DNA of 12,567 nucleotides from Acidobacteriota bacterium. GTDB taxonomy: Bacteria > Acidobacteriota > UBA890 > WLXD01. The stretch covers positions 1 through 12,567 of the forward strand of contig JACZXM010000035.1 of the NCBI GenBank assembly GCA_022571615.1, in the 5' to 3' direction. Positions 1 to 6,377 of this stretch are shown here, piece after piece. The notes under the pieces are model-generated. The model had not been told where the DNA came from, made no database searches, and worked only from the letters and a program-made list of their open reading frames with translations. The translations under genes and the position numbers were made by a program. The first letter of the stretch is position 1. Every line of letters begins with the position of its first letter.

Positions 1-522
1 TGCGACCTGCGCCGGATTCCGCTGCTGTTTCTGCAGAACATCACGGGTTTCATGGTCGGCGGCAAGTACGAAGCCGGCGGCATCGCCAAGGATGGGGCCA
101 AGATGGTGCACGCGGTCGCCAATGCCACCGTGCCTCGCCTGACGGTGATCGTGGGGGGCTCGTTCGGGGCCGGAAACTACGGCATGTGCGGCCGCGGCTA
201 CGATCCGCGCTTCCTGTTCATGTGGCCCAACGCCCGCATCTCGGTGATGGGCGGCGAGCAGGCGGCCATGGTGCTGGCGCAGGTGAAGCGGGACCAGCTC
301 GAGCGCGAGGGCAAGGCATGGTCCGAGGACGAAGAGACCGCGTTCAAACAGCCGATTCTCGACAAGTACGAGAAGGAGGGCAATCCCTACTACGCGACCG
401 CACGGCTATGGGACGACGGAATCATCGATCCGGCACAGACGCGAGACGTTCTCGGGCTGGCGCTCTCGGCCACCTACAACGCCCCGATGCAGGAGCCGCG
501 CATGGGCGTGTTCCGGATGTGA
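1..522 (+). CDS. liuB: Methylcrotonyl-CoA carboxylase, carboxyltransferase (beta) subunit, 3' part
   Basis: The reading frame is open from base 1, so the N-terminal two thirds lie outside the window; 173 residues remain of a family normally near 535. This subunit moves the carboxyl group from carboxybiotin to 3-methylcrotonyl-CoA in leucine breakdown. The visible part is the C-terminal carboxyltransferase domain. It includes the stretch [16 protein letters not shown], the glycine-rich [14 protein letters not shown] segment that shapes the acyl-CoA and biotin pocket, and the [16 protein letters not shown] motif typical of MCC and related acyl-CoA carboxylases. The next gene, a hydratase, starts 4 bases after the stop, which indicates one operon. 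Geranyl-CoA or propionyl-CoA carboxylase beta subunits are related, but the hydratase and HMG-CoA lyase neighbours favour MCC. Confidence 0.93.
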   Translation, partial: CDLRRIPLLFLQNITGFMVGGKYEAGGIAKDGAKMVHAVANATVPRLTVIVGGSFGAGNYGMCGRGYDPRFLFMWPNARISVMGGEQAAMVLAQVKRDQLEREGKAWSEDEETAFKQPILDKYEKEGNPYYATARLWDDGIIDPAQTRDVLGLALSATYNAPMQEPRMGVFRM

Positions 523-526
523 AAAA

Positions 527-1321
527 GTGAGCGCACCGGCTCTCTCGACCCTACGCCTAGAACGTGACGGGGAGCTGGTGTCCGTTGTGCTCGAGAGGCC
601 GCGGGTTCACGACGCCTTCGACGATGTCATGATCGCCGAGATCACCGAGGTGTTTGGCCGGCTGGCCTCCGATGCCGCGGCGCGCGTTGTCGTGCTTCGT
701 TCCACTGGCAAGCACTTCTGTGCCGGGGCCGACCTGAACTGGATGCGACGGGTCGCCGAGGCCTCCGAGCAGGAAAACCGCGCCGACGCGAGCGCCCTCG
801 AGCACATGTTTCGCACCATCGCTCGATGCCCCAAACCGGTCGTTGCGAGAGTTCAGGGAGCCGCTCTGGGCGGTGGCGCGGGCCTTGTGGCGGCGGCCGA
901 TATTGCCATCGCTTCCACGGCGGCCAGCTTTGGGTTCACCGAGGCGCGGCTGGGGATCTTGCCGGCGGTGATCGCGCCCTACGTGGTGCGCAAGGTGGGA
1001 CAGGGACCGGCCCAGGCCCTGTTCCTGACCGGCTCGCGCTTTGGTGCTTCCCGCGCCCTGCAGCTCGGCCTCGTGCACCAGGTAGTCGAGCCGGATCAGC
1101 TCGACGAGGCGACAGCCCAGACCGTTGGCGAGCTGCTCCAGTGCAGCCCCGAGGCGCAGGCACGCATCAAGGCCCTGCTGCCAAGGGTTGCGAACCTGAC
1201 CCTACAGGAGGCAAGCGCCCACACGACCGCCGAGATTGCCAGTGCTCGCGCCAGCGAGCAGGCCAAGCTCGGGATGGCGGCGTTTCTCGCCAAGAAGAAG
1301 CCGCCGTGGGTGGCCGAGTGA
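527..1321 (+). CDS. liuC: Methylglutaconyl-CoA hydratase (enoyl-CoA hydratase family)
   Basis: A 264-residue crotonase-fold protein of normal length, started by GTG at 527, only 4 bases after the MCC beta stop. It would hydrate 3-methylglutaconyl-CoA, the MCC product, to HMG-CoA in the cytosol. The segment KHFCAGADLNWM near residues 63-74 supplies the first oxyanion-hole strand and is characteristic of LiuC proteins. The second is in GAALGGGAGLVAAADIAIA. The Glu found in the GGGxEL motif of mitochondrial hydratases is replaced by Gly, as in other LiuC-type enzymes as I recall them. The second acidic residue is kept in FTEARLGILPAVIAPYV. The C-terminal helical tail is present. A generic enoyl-CoA hydratase is the alternative, but the position between carboxylase subunit genes makes the LiuC assignment strong. 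Confidence 0.92.
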   Translation: MSAPALSTLRLERDGELVSVVLERPRVHDAFDDVMIAEITEVFGRLASDAAARVVVLRSTGKHFCAGADLNWMRRVAEASEQENRADASALEHMFRTIARCPKPVVARVQGAALGGGAGLVAAADIAIASTAASFGFTEARLGILPAVIAPYVVRKVGQGPAQALFLTGSRFGASRALQLGLVHQVVEPDQLDEATAQTVGELLQCSPEAQARIKALLPRVANLTLQEASAHTTAEIASARASEQAKLGMAAFLAKKKPPWVAE

Positions 1322-1334
1322 GTCAGCGAGTCGC

Positions 1335-2843
1335 ATGAGCGGGCAGCTTCCGAGGCGGCTTCTGATCGCCAATCGGGGCGAGATCGCTATCCGCATCACG
1401 CGCACCTGCCACGCGGCCGGTATCGAGGTGTTCGCCATCTACGACCCCCACGATGAGGCATCGCCCCACATCCTGATGGCGGATCGAGCCCTGGCGGTGG
1501 ATAGCTATACCGACATCGAGGGCCTGGTAGCAGCCGCGGTCGCGCATGGCTGCGATGCCATTCACCCCGGCTATGGCTTCCTGTCAGAGAGTCCGGAGTT
1601 CGCCGCCGCGGTACAGGAGGCCGGGCTGCTATGGGTGGGACCGCCGGCAGCGGCCATGCAGATCATGGGGTCCAAGACCGACGCCCGCGCCGCCATGCAA
1701 CGGGCTGGGGTTGCGGTGATTCCCGGAACCGCTCCGGGCTCGGCTGCGGAGCTCATCACCCAGGCCGGCGATCTCGGCTACCCGGTTTTTCTCAAGGCGG
1801 CATCGGGCGGCGGCGGCAAGGGCATGTCGATCGTTCACGATCGCGAGCAACTGGAGCGCGTGTTCCGCCAGGCGAGCGAGGAGGCAACGCGCTCGTTCGG
1901 TGACGGCGCCATGTACCTGGAGAAGCTCGTGCAGCACCCGCGCCATGTCGAGGTGCAGGTGTTTGCCGATGCCCACGGTAACGTGGTGGGACTCGGAGAG
2001 CGTGAATGCTCGATCCAGCGCCGGCATCAGAAGATCATCGAGGAGACTCCTTCCACTGCGGTGGATGAGCACCTGCGCGCGCGCATGTCGGAGTCCGCGG
2101 TGGCTGCGGCGCAGGCGGTTGCGTACGTCGGCGCCGGAACGGTCGAGTTCCTGCTGGCCCCGGATGGAGAGTTCTTCTTCCTGGAGATGAACACCCGACT
2201 GCAGGTGGAACACCCGATCACCGAATGGGTCACCGGGTTAGACCTGGTACGGCTGCAGTTGGAGGTCGCGGGCGGCGCCCCGCTACCTCCCGAGGCACTC
2301 CAGCCCACTTTCCTGGGTCACGCGCTCGAGTGCCGGATCTACGCCGAGGATCCCGCTGCCGGGCACCTGCCCCAGTCGGGTCGACTGCTGCTGGTGCGCG
2401 AGCCCTCCGGGCCCGGCGTTCGGGTTGACTCCGCGCTCGCCGAGGGGCAGGAGGTGACCATCCACTTCGACCCCATGCTGGCCAAGCTGTCGACCTGGTC
2501 GCGCGATCGACAGGGCGCCATCGCGCGCATGCGCGAGGCACTGCGGCGCTTCGTGATCCTGGGCGTGCGCACCAACATCGACCATCTCCAAGACATCCTG
2601 GCGACGCCCGCGTTCGTCGCCGGCGATCTTTCGACCACATTCCTGGACGATCATTTGCCCGATTGGCCCGGCCACCTCCGGGTGCCGGACCTGGTGCTGG
2701 CAGCGACCGCGGCGGCCGAGCGCTTCGGTGCCGGCCGCGACCGCGCCGAGCACGACGGTGAGGGCGGCGGTGAACCCTTCAAGGATCCCTGGAGCGGCCT
2801 GCGCGGGTTTCGACTCGGCGCCGGGCCGGAGCTCGGCTCATGA
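1335..2843 (+). CDS. liuD: MCC alpha subunit, biotin carboxylase part (split from its biotin-carrier domain)
   Basis: A 502-residue biotin carboxylase that uses ATP and bicarbonate to carboxylate biotin. The ATG at 1335 is chosen because the family N-terminus (RRLLIANRGEIAIRI) follows directly; the frame is open further upstream, but that part overlaps liuC and is not family-like. The ATP-grasp glycine loop SGGGGKGM has its lysine near residue 162. ERECSIQRRHQKIIEE spans about 222-237, and EMNTRLQVEHPITE begins near 284. The chain continues past the biotin carboxylase domain (GVRTNIDHLQDIL) to the DPWSGLRGFRLG motif, the start of the linker domain of MCC alpha, then stops. Ordinary MCC alpha is about 660-670 residues with a C-terminal biotinyl domain. 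That domain is encoded by the next gene, whose ATG overlaps this stop (ATGA at 2840-2843). Translational coupling is therefore likely. Confidence 0.92.
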   Translation: MSGQLPRRLLIANRGEIAIRITRTCHAAGIEVFAIYDPHDEASPHILMADRALAVDSYTDIEGLVAAAVAHGCDAIHPGYGFLSESPEFAAAVQEAGLLWVGPPAAAMQIMGSKTDARAAMQRAGVAVIPGTAPGSAAELITQAGDLGYPVFLKAASGGGGKGMSIVHDREQLERVFRQASEEATRSFGDGAMYLEKLVQHPRHVEVQVFADAHGNVVGLGERECSIQRRHQKIIEETPSTAVDEHLRARMSESAVAAAQAVAYVGAGTVEFLLAPDGEFFFLEMNTRLQVEHPITEWVTGLDLVRLQLEVAGGAPLPPEALQPTFLGHALECRIYAEDPAAGHLPQSGRLLLVREPSGPGVRVDSALAEGQEVTIHFDPMLAKLSTWSRDRQGAIARMREALRRFVILGVRTNIDHLQDILATPAFVAGDLSTTFLDDHLPDWPGHLRVPDLVLAATAAAERFGAGRDRAEHDGEGGGEPFKDPWSGLRGFRLGAGPELGS

Positions 2844-3343
2844 GCCGGCGCCGCCTGCGGGTCTGCGGCCACGAAATCGAGGTCGACTCCGAGCGGCAGG
2901 GCGGCGAGATCCGGTTGCGCCACTCCGACGGCACCGAGCAACGCTTTCCCCTGCGCCAGGTCGGATGCGCGGAGTTTCTCGTCAACGACTCGCTGGAGCC
3001 AGAGACCGTCCACACCCTGTACGCGATTCGCAGCGGCAATCACTGGTGGATCCACCTGGACGGCCGCACCTGGTACCTGGAAGCCGTACCCGAGGCCGCC
3101 CCCGGAACGCGACCCGGCGGAGGACTGGAGGCCCCGACCCCGGCCACTGTCGAGGAGGTGCTCGTGCAGGAGGGCGATCGGGTAAAGGCCGGGCAGGTGC
3201 TGGTTGTGCTCTCAGCGATGAAAATGCAGATCGAGATCAGGGCGCCACATGCAGGGGTGGTGAACAACCTCGCTCACGGCCCCGGCGATCAGGTGGATGG
3301 CGGGGTCACGCTGCTGTCGGTGGAACCGGACGCATCGGAGTGA
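2840..3343 (+). CDS. Biotin-carrier protein, C-terminal part of a split MCC alpha
   Basis: A 167-residue protein whose C-terminal 75 residues form a biotinyl domain. The biotin-accepting motif AMKM lies at 126-129, with Lys128 as the predicted biotinylation site. It sits between the two halves of the hammerhead (APTPATVEEVLVQEGDRVKAG and IEIRAPHAGVV). The first 85 residues (RRRLRVCGHEIEV to HWWIHLDGRTWYLE) look like the beta-barrel linker domain that ties alpha to beta in MCC, so the protein is more than a bare carrier. The start ATG overlaps the stop of the biotin carboxylase gene. The two proteins sum to 669 residues, the usual size of fused MCC alpha. Most likely it serves as a separate carrier subunit; a single frameshift in a once-fused gene is the alternative. 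The last 38 bases overlap the convergent HMG-CoA lyase gene. Confidence 0.87.
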   Translation: MSRRRLRVCGHEIEVDSERQGGEIRLRHSDGTEQRFPLRQVGCAEFLVNDSLEPETVHTLYAIRSGNHWWIHLDGRTWYLEAVPEAAPGTRPGGGLEAPTPATVEEVLVQEGDRVKAGQVLVVLSAMKMQIEIRAPHAGVVNNLAHGPGDQVDGGVTLLSVEPDASE

Positions 3344-4256
3344 CCGGCACCCGCCGCCGCCGCGCGCGCAGCGCCGCCAGAGCGCGGGACGGAAGCGACA
3401 GCCCGATGGTCTCAGACAGCTGCACGCTGGCCTGAATCAGGCGCTCCAGGTCGACGCCGGTGTGAATGTCCAGGCGATGGAGCATGGCCACCAGATCTTC
3501 GGTCGCCAGATTGCCGGAGGCCCCGCGCGCATATGGGCACCCGCCCAGACCGCCGGCGGAGCTATCGAAGATCGTCACCCCGCCCTGCAAACCGGCCAGT
3601 ACGTTGGCCAAGCCCCGGCCATAGGTATCGTGCAGGTGCAAGGCGATGGCGGACAAATCGAACCTGCGGCCCAGCCGGTCGATCAACTCGCCGACCTGGG
3701 CCGGATCGGCAACCCCGATTGTGTCTCCGACCGATACCTCCATGCACCCGAGCTCGAACAGCTCGTCGACGACTCGCACCACGTCTTCGATCCTCACGTC
3801 GCCCTGATACGGGCAGCCGAAAGCCGTCGACACGTAACCTCGGATGCGAAGCCCACGCTGACGCGCTCGACGCGCTACCGAACGAAAGAGCTCGACCGAC
3901 TCGGCGATCGTGGCGTTGATGTTGCGCCGGTTGAAAGTCTCGGACGCGGCGGTGAACAGCGCGATCTCCTCCACCCCCGCTCGTAGCGCGTTGTCGAGTC
4001 CGATCTCGTTGGGAACGAGCACCGGATAGCGGATGCCGTCAAGCCGGTGGATGCGCGACATGACCTCGTGGGCGTCGGACAGCTGTGGGACCCACTTGGG
4101 CGATACGAAACTGGTGACCTCGACCGCCGGCAAGCCGGCGTCGGAGAGCGCGTCGATGAAATCCACCTTGGTGGCGGTGGGGATAAAGCGGGCGAGGTTC
4201 TGAAAGCCGTCGCGTGCCCCGACCTCGTACACCGTTACTGTCGTCGGCAGATCCAT
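3306..4256 (-). CDS. liuE: Hydroxymethylglutaryl-CoA lyase
   Basis: A 316-residue TIM-barrel aldolase of the HMG-CoA lyase family, cleaving HMG-CoA to acetoacetate and acetyl-CoA as the last step of leucine degradation. The ATG at 4256 is chosen because the family N-terminus (TVTVYEVGARDGFQN) follows it; the frame is open 63 codons further but that part crosses the promoter. Catalytic residues all lie at a constant offset of 26 from the human enzyme: Arg15-Asp16, Glu46 in EVTSFVSPKWVPQ, Asp178 in GDTIGV, His207 and His209 in HLHDTYG, and Cys240 in the signature GGLGGCPYARGASGN. The lyase is convergent with the other leucine genes rather than in their operon, and its 3' end overlaps the biotin-carrier gene by 38 bases. 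No strong Shine-Dalgarno is visible. Confidence 0.94.
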   Translation of the reverse strand: MDLPTTVTVYEVGARDGFQNLARFIPTATKVDFIDALSDAGLPAVEVTSFVSPKWVPQLSDAHEVMSRIHRLDGIRYPVLVPNEIGLDNALRAGVEEIALFTAASETFNRRNINATIAESVELFRSVARRARQRGLRIRGYVSTAFGCPYQGDVRIEDVVRVVDELFELGCMEVSVGDTIGVADPAQVGELIDRLGRRFDLSAIALHLHDTYGRGLANVLAGLQGGVTIFDSSAGGLGGCPYARGASGNLATEDLVAMLHRLDIHTGVDLERLIQASVQLSETIGLSLPSRALAALRARRRRVPVTPMRPVPPTAA

Positions 4257-4314
4257 GTGCCCGCACTCGATTGGTGGCGCCGGATGGTGCTCTTCCCCCG
4301 GCAACTTGACTGTG

Positions 4315-4343
4315 ATTATCAAACAAATGTTTAGTTGGCACAA
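4315..4343 (-). promoter_or_regulatory. Promoter for the HMG-CoA lyase gene
   Basis: On the minus strand, TTGTGC (4343-4338) is followed by a spacer of exactly 17 bases and then GATAAT (4320-4315), which matches 5 of 6 bases of the sigma-70 -10 consensus. Transcription would begin around 4308, giving a leader of about 50 bases before the lyase ATG. The -35 box is only a 3 of 6 match. The spacer contains a palindrome (separate entry), so a repressor bound there would block this promoter. Confidence 0.6.
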
Positions 4344-4344
4344 T
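4316..4344 (+). promoter_or_regulatory. Possible promoter for the tetR gene
   Basis: On the plus strand TTATCA (4316-4321) and CACAAT (4339-4344) are 17 bases apart, each matching 4 of 6 consensus bases. They overlap the palindrome and the opposing liuE promoter, the usual layout of an autoregulated divergent pair. A TTGACT at 4306-4311 is a better -35 but lacks a good -10 at the right distance. The leader to the chosen ATG would be about 75 bases. Confidence 0.3.
4321..4332. promoter_or_regulatory. Putative operator palindrome between liuE and the tetR gene
   Basis: AAACA-AA-TGTTT is a perfect 5+5 inverted repeat in an AT-rich patch inside an otherwise GC-rich region. With its flanking base it reads CAAAC-AAAT-GTTT, close to the consensus of the TetR-family fatty-acid regulator PsrA, (G/C)AAAC-N2-4-GTTT(G/C), as known from Pseudomonas. 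It lies within the spacer of the liuE promoter and within the possible promoter of the divergent tetR gene. The simplest reading is that the adjacent TetR protein binds here and represses both genes. That binding is inferred. Confidence 0.5.
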
Positions 4345-4424
4345 GAGAGCGCTTGCATGTGGCCCCCGGCGGGACAGCGGCGCCGCTTTCGCTCAGAACC
4401 CAAACGGGTGTATTGTTGGTGATC

Positions 4425-5087
4425 ATGCAGGGTACCCGGGCGCACCTAAAACGCACCGAACGCAAGGGAGCGGCAACGCGCGAAGCGCTGATGAGCGTCG
4501 CGACCGATCTGTTCGCCGACCAGGGCTTCGACGGCACGAGCGTCGAGCAGATCACCGCCGGCGCCGGCGTCAACAAGGCCATGATCAGCTACCACTTCGG
4601 GGGTAAGCGGCGCCTGTACAACGAGATCCTGTCGGCCACCTTCTCGGAGGCGCACCGCCGATTTCATGCCATCCGGGAGTCGGACGCGCCAGCCGACAAA
4701 CGGCTGCGAGATTTCATTCAGACCTTCGCCGATCTGGCGACGCTGAGTCCGGCGCTGCCGACGATGGTGCTGCGCGAGGCCCTGTCAGGTGGCCTGCACA
4801 TCGACGCCAAGCTGCTGCCGCAGTTCCTCGAAATCTTCCGCCTGGTGCAAGAGATCATCGATCAGGGAATCGAGGAAGGGACGTTCTCGGCGGTCAACCC
4901 GTACCTGACCCACGTCAGCCTACTGGGCAGCCTGGTGTTCTTCTTCGCCCTCAAACCGATCCGGTCGCGTCTGGCTGACGGCAAGCTGCCGACAAGCGCG
5001 TCCGAAGTGCGCGAGTTCGTGCGCCATTTGCAGACCATCATGGCGCACGGACTTGCACCTGCCGATCCGACCCCCGAGTTGATCTGA
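4425..5087 (+). CDS. TetR/AcrR-family transcriptional regulator, probably of the leucine genes
   Basis: A 220-residue protein of typical TetR length. The N-terminal DNA-binding domain is clear: basic residues, then TREALMSVATDLFADQGFDG, then the helix-turn-helix TSVEQITAGAGVNKAMISYHF at about 39-58, followed by GGKRRLYNEIL. The rest is an all-helical ligand-binding and dimer domain without a signature I can tie to a ligand. The frame is open upstream to 4353, but that part is not family-like, so the ATG at 4425 is preferred; a GTG at 4419 is possible. It is divergent from liuE and shares with it a PsrA-like palindrome. TetR-family regulators of branched-chain or fatty acyl-CoA catabolism (PsrA, LiuQ) are known in such positions. 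The role is inferred. The last 50 bases overlap the convergent phosphoesterase gene. Confidence 0.88.
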   Translation: MQGTRAHLKRTERKGAATREALMSVATDLFADQGFDGTSVEQITAGAGVNKAMISYHFGGKRRLYNEILSATFSEAHRRFHAIRESDAPADKRLRDFIQTFADLATLSPALPTMVLREALSGGLHIDAKLLPQFLEIFRLVQEIIDQGIEEGTFSAVNPYLTHVSLLGSLVFFFALKPIRSRLADGKLPTSASEVREFVRHLQTIMAHGLAPADPTPELI

Positions 5088-6321
5088 CGCAGCGGGCTCG
5101 ATCGCCCGCCTGGCAGGCGGTGGCGGAGGTAGGCTCGGCTGCGGTGCCTTTGCTTGATCGGAGCCAGAACGAGAACACGGGCTCTTGCGACCGATCGCCG
5201 CGCGCCTCGTAAACCCGCAACGCAATGCGTCCGTCGGTAAAATAGTCCACCACCATCAAACCGACCTGCGCGTGGCGAAAGATCGTGTCGTTGTTCTTGC
5301 CGACCGCCCCTACTTTCGAACCGGACCCACTCACCAACACCACCACGTCGCTGCCGGATGGCTGGATGACCTGCAGGTTGTGATCGTGCCCGGCGGCCAT
5401 GACGACCGGCTTGGACCGGGCTGTGGCCGCGATCCGCTCCAGCTCCCGGACCATCTCGCGATTCCTGCCTCCAACCAGATCCTGATCCGACCGCACGATG
5501 CCGTAGCGCAGCGGCGGGTAGATCAGCGGCAGCGGAATGTACAGCCACGGAATCCTCCGGGTGAACGGAAACAGCCAGTATTTCAGCGGGACGTAGCCCC
5601 CGTGCTCGCCTCGCGTCCTGATCGGGTGATGGCTGGCGACAAGCAAGTACCGTTCGCCGGTGGTGTCCACAATCTGCTCGAGCGACCGGTAGAACGCGGC
5701 CTCGTCGGTGGGCGAGTAGGTCTCGGGATCCGTCTCGGAGCCGCGAGCGCACGCCTGCATGCCGCGCCGCCGTTGGCTCGGAGTCAGCAGCCACTCGGTG
5801 TCGATCACCACGACCCGAACCCATCTTCCCGCTTCGATGACGATCGGGCCCGGACAGGCGTCACGGGGCTGGAGGCGAATTCGCTCGCCCGCATGTGCGT
5901 CCAGCCAATCCTGGAGCGCCAAGACCCGCGCCATGCCACCCTCACGGCTCCGATTCCAGTCGTGGTTGCCGGGCACGAAGACCGCCGCTGCACCGGCGGT
6001 TTCGACCGCCTCGACCTGGGCCGCGAGCACCTCCTCGGCATCACGGCGTTCCAAGTCCACTCCCTCATCGAGCGCGGGCATGCCCGCGGGGTAGATATTG
6101 TCGCCGAGGAACAAGACCAACGTGCGCCCAGGATCGGCCGCCGCGATGTGGCTCAGCAGCTCCAGGTTCGGGGTCTGATCGAGCGGCTCGCCCGCATCAC
6201 CGATGAGCACGACGCGGGCATCGAGCTCCTGGTCACCCGCGATGCACTCCCGGCACCGAGGCGACAACCCCGGGCGGATGTATATCGAGGTGCCGCACGC
6301 GTACGCCACCAGCGCCAGCAA
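5038..6321 (-). CDS. Secreted or lipoprotein-like calcineurin-type metallophosphoesterase
   Basis: About 427 residues with all metal-binding motifs of the calcineurin-like fold: GDAGE (41-45), GDNIYPAG (73-80), GNHDW (118-122), HHPI (231-234) and GHDH (311-314). This order is typical of purple acid phosphatase-like enzymes, but the substrate cannot be told. The N-terminus is hydrophobic and ends in VAYACG, like a lipobox, so export and possible lipidation are likely. The start is unsure. TTG at 6321 is the first usable start after an in-frame TGA at 6345-6343, but it gives a leader with no positive charge and no Shine-Dalgarno, while a strong Shine-Dalgarno lies further up. After the last domain-like stretch (VFSFWLRS) a tail of about 35 low-complexity residues runs over hairpin sequence and into the tetR gene. 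It is the last gene of a minus-strand operon. Confidence 0.82.
   Translation of the reverse strand: MLALVAYACGTSIYIRPGLSPRCRECIAGDQELDARVVLIGDAGEPLDQTPNLELLSHIAAADPGRTLVLFLGDNIYPAGMPALDEGVDLERRDAEEVLAAQVEAVETAGAAAVFVPGNHDWNRSREGGMARVLALQDWLDAHAGERIRLQPRDACPGPIVIEAGRWVRVVVIDTEWLLTPSQRRRGMQACARGSETDPETYSPTDEAAFYRSLEQIVDTTGERYLLVASHHPIRTRGEHGGYVPLKYWLFPFTRRIPWLYIPLPLIYPPLRYGIVRSDQDLVGGRNREMVRELERIAATARSKPVVMAAGHDHNLQVIQPSGSDVVVLVSGSGSKVGAVGKNNDTIFRHAQVGLMVVDYFTDGRIALRVYEARGDRSQEPVFSFWLRSSKGTAAEPTSATACQAGDRARCVRSTRGSDRQVQVRAP
5092..5120. repeat. Two overlapping inverted repeats just after tetR
   Basis: GCGGGC (5092-5097) pairs perfectly with GCCCGC (5104-5109) around a 6-base loop. CCGCCT (5106-5111) pairs perfectly with AGGCGG (5115-5120) around a 3-base loop. 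The two stems share 5106-5109, so only one can form at a time. They begin 5 bases after the tetR stop, but no T tract follows, so this is not a standard intrinsic terminator. They lie inside the C-terminal tail of the phosphoesterase gene. Confidence 0.5.
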
Positions 6322-6365
6322 TAGGGCGCCGCCAACGAGCCGTCAGGCGCGGCGCGAGTGCCCAG

Positions 6366-6377
6366 CTCCCTCCCTTT
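6366..6377 (-). promoter_or_regulatory. Strong Shine-Dalgarno without a matching start codon
   Basis: On the minus strand AAAGGGAGGGAG follows directly on the stop of the membrane-protein gene. It is the best ribosome binding site in the operon. The only near-start codon at normal distance is CTG at 6365, which is in a different frame from the phosphoesterase and gives a Trp-rich, non-family peptide. The frame of the phosphoesterase reads GHSRRA, then TGA, then RLVGGALLLALVAYAC. Confidence 0.55.

Noticed and set aside
1236..1334. Upstream extension of the biotin carboxylase frame by 33 codons
   Set aside because: It overlaps the end of liuC, is Arg/Pro/Ser-rich and has no likeness to the family N-terminus, which begins right after the ATG at 1335.
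2651..3435. Other frames over the carboxylase junction, including a 235-codon plus-strand frame
   Set aside because: No family features, and the two carboxylase frames cover the region with clear motifs.
4257..4445. Upstream extension of the HMG-CoA lyase frame by 63 codons
   Set aside because: It runs through the promoter, the palindrome and the start of tetR, and the enzyme catalytic residues fit the human enzyme from the ATG at 4256.
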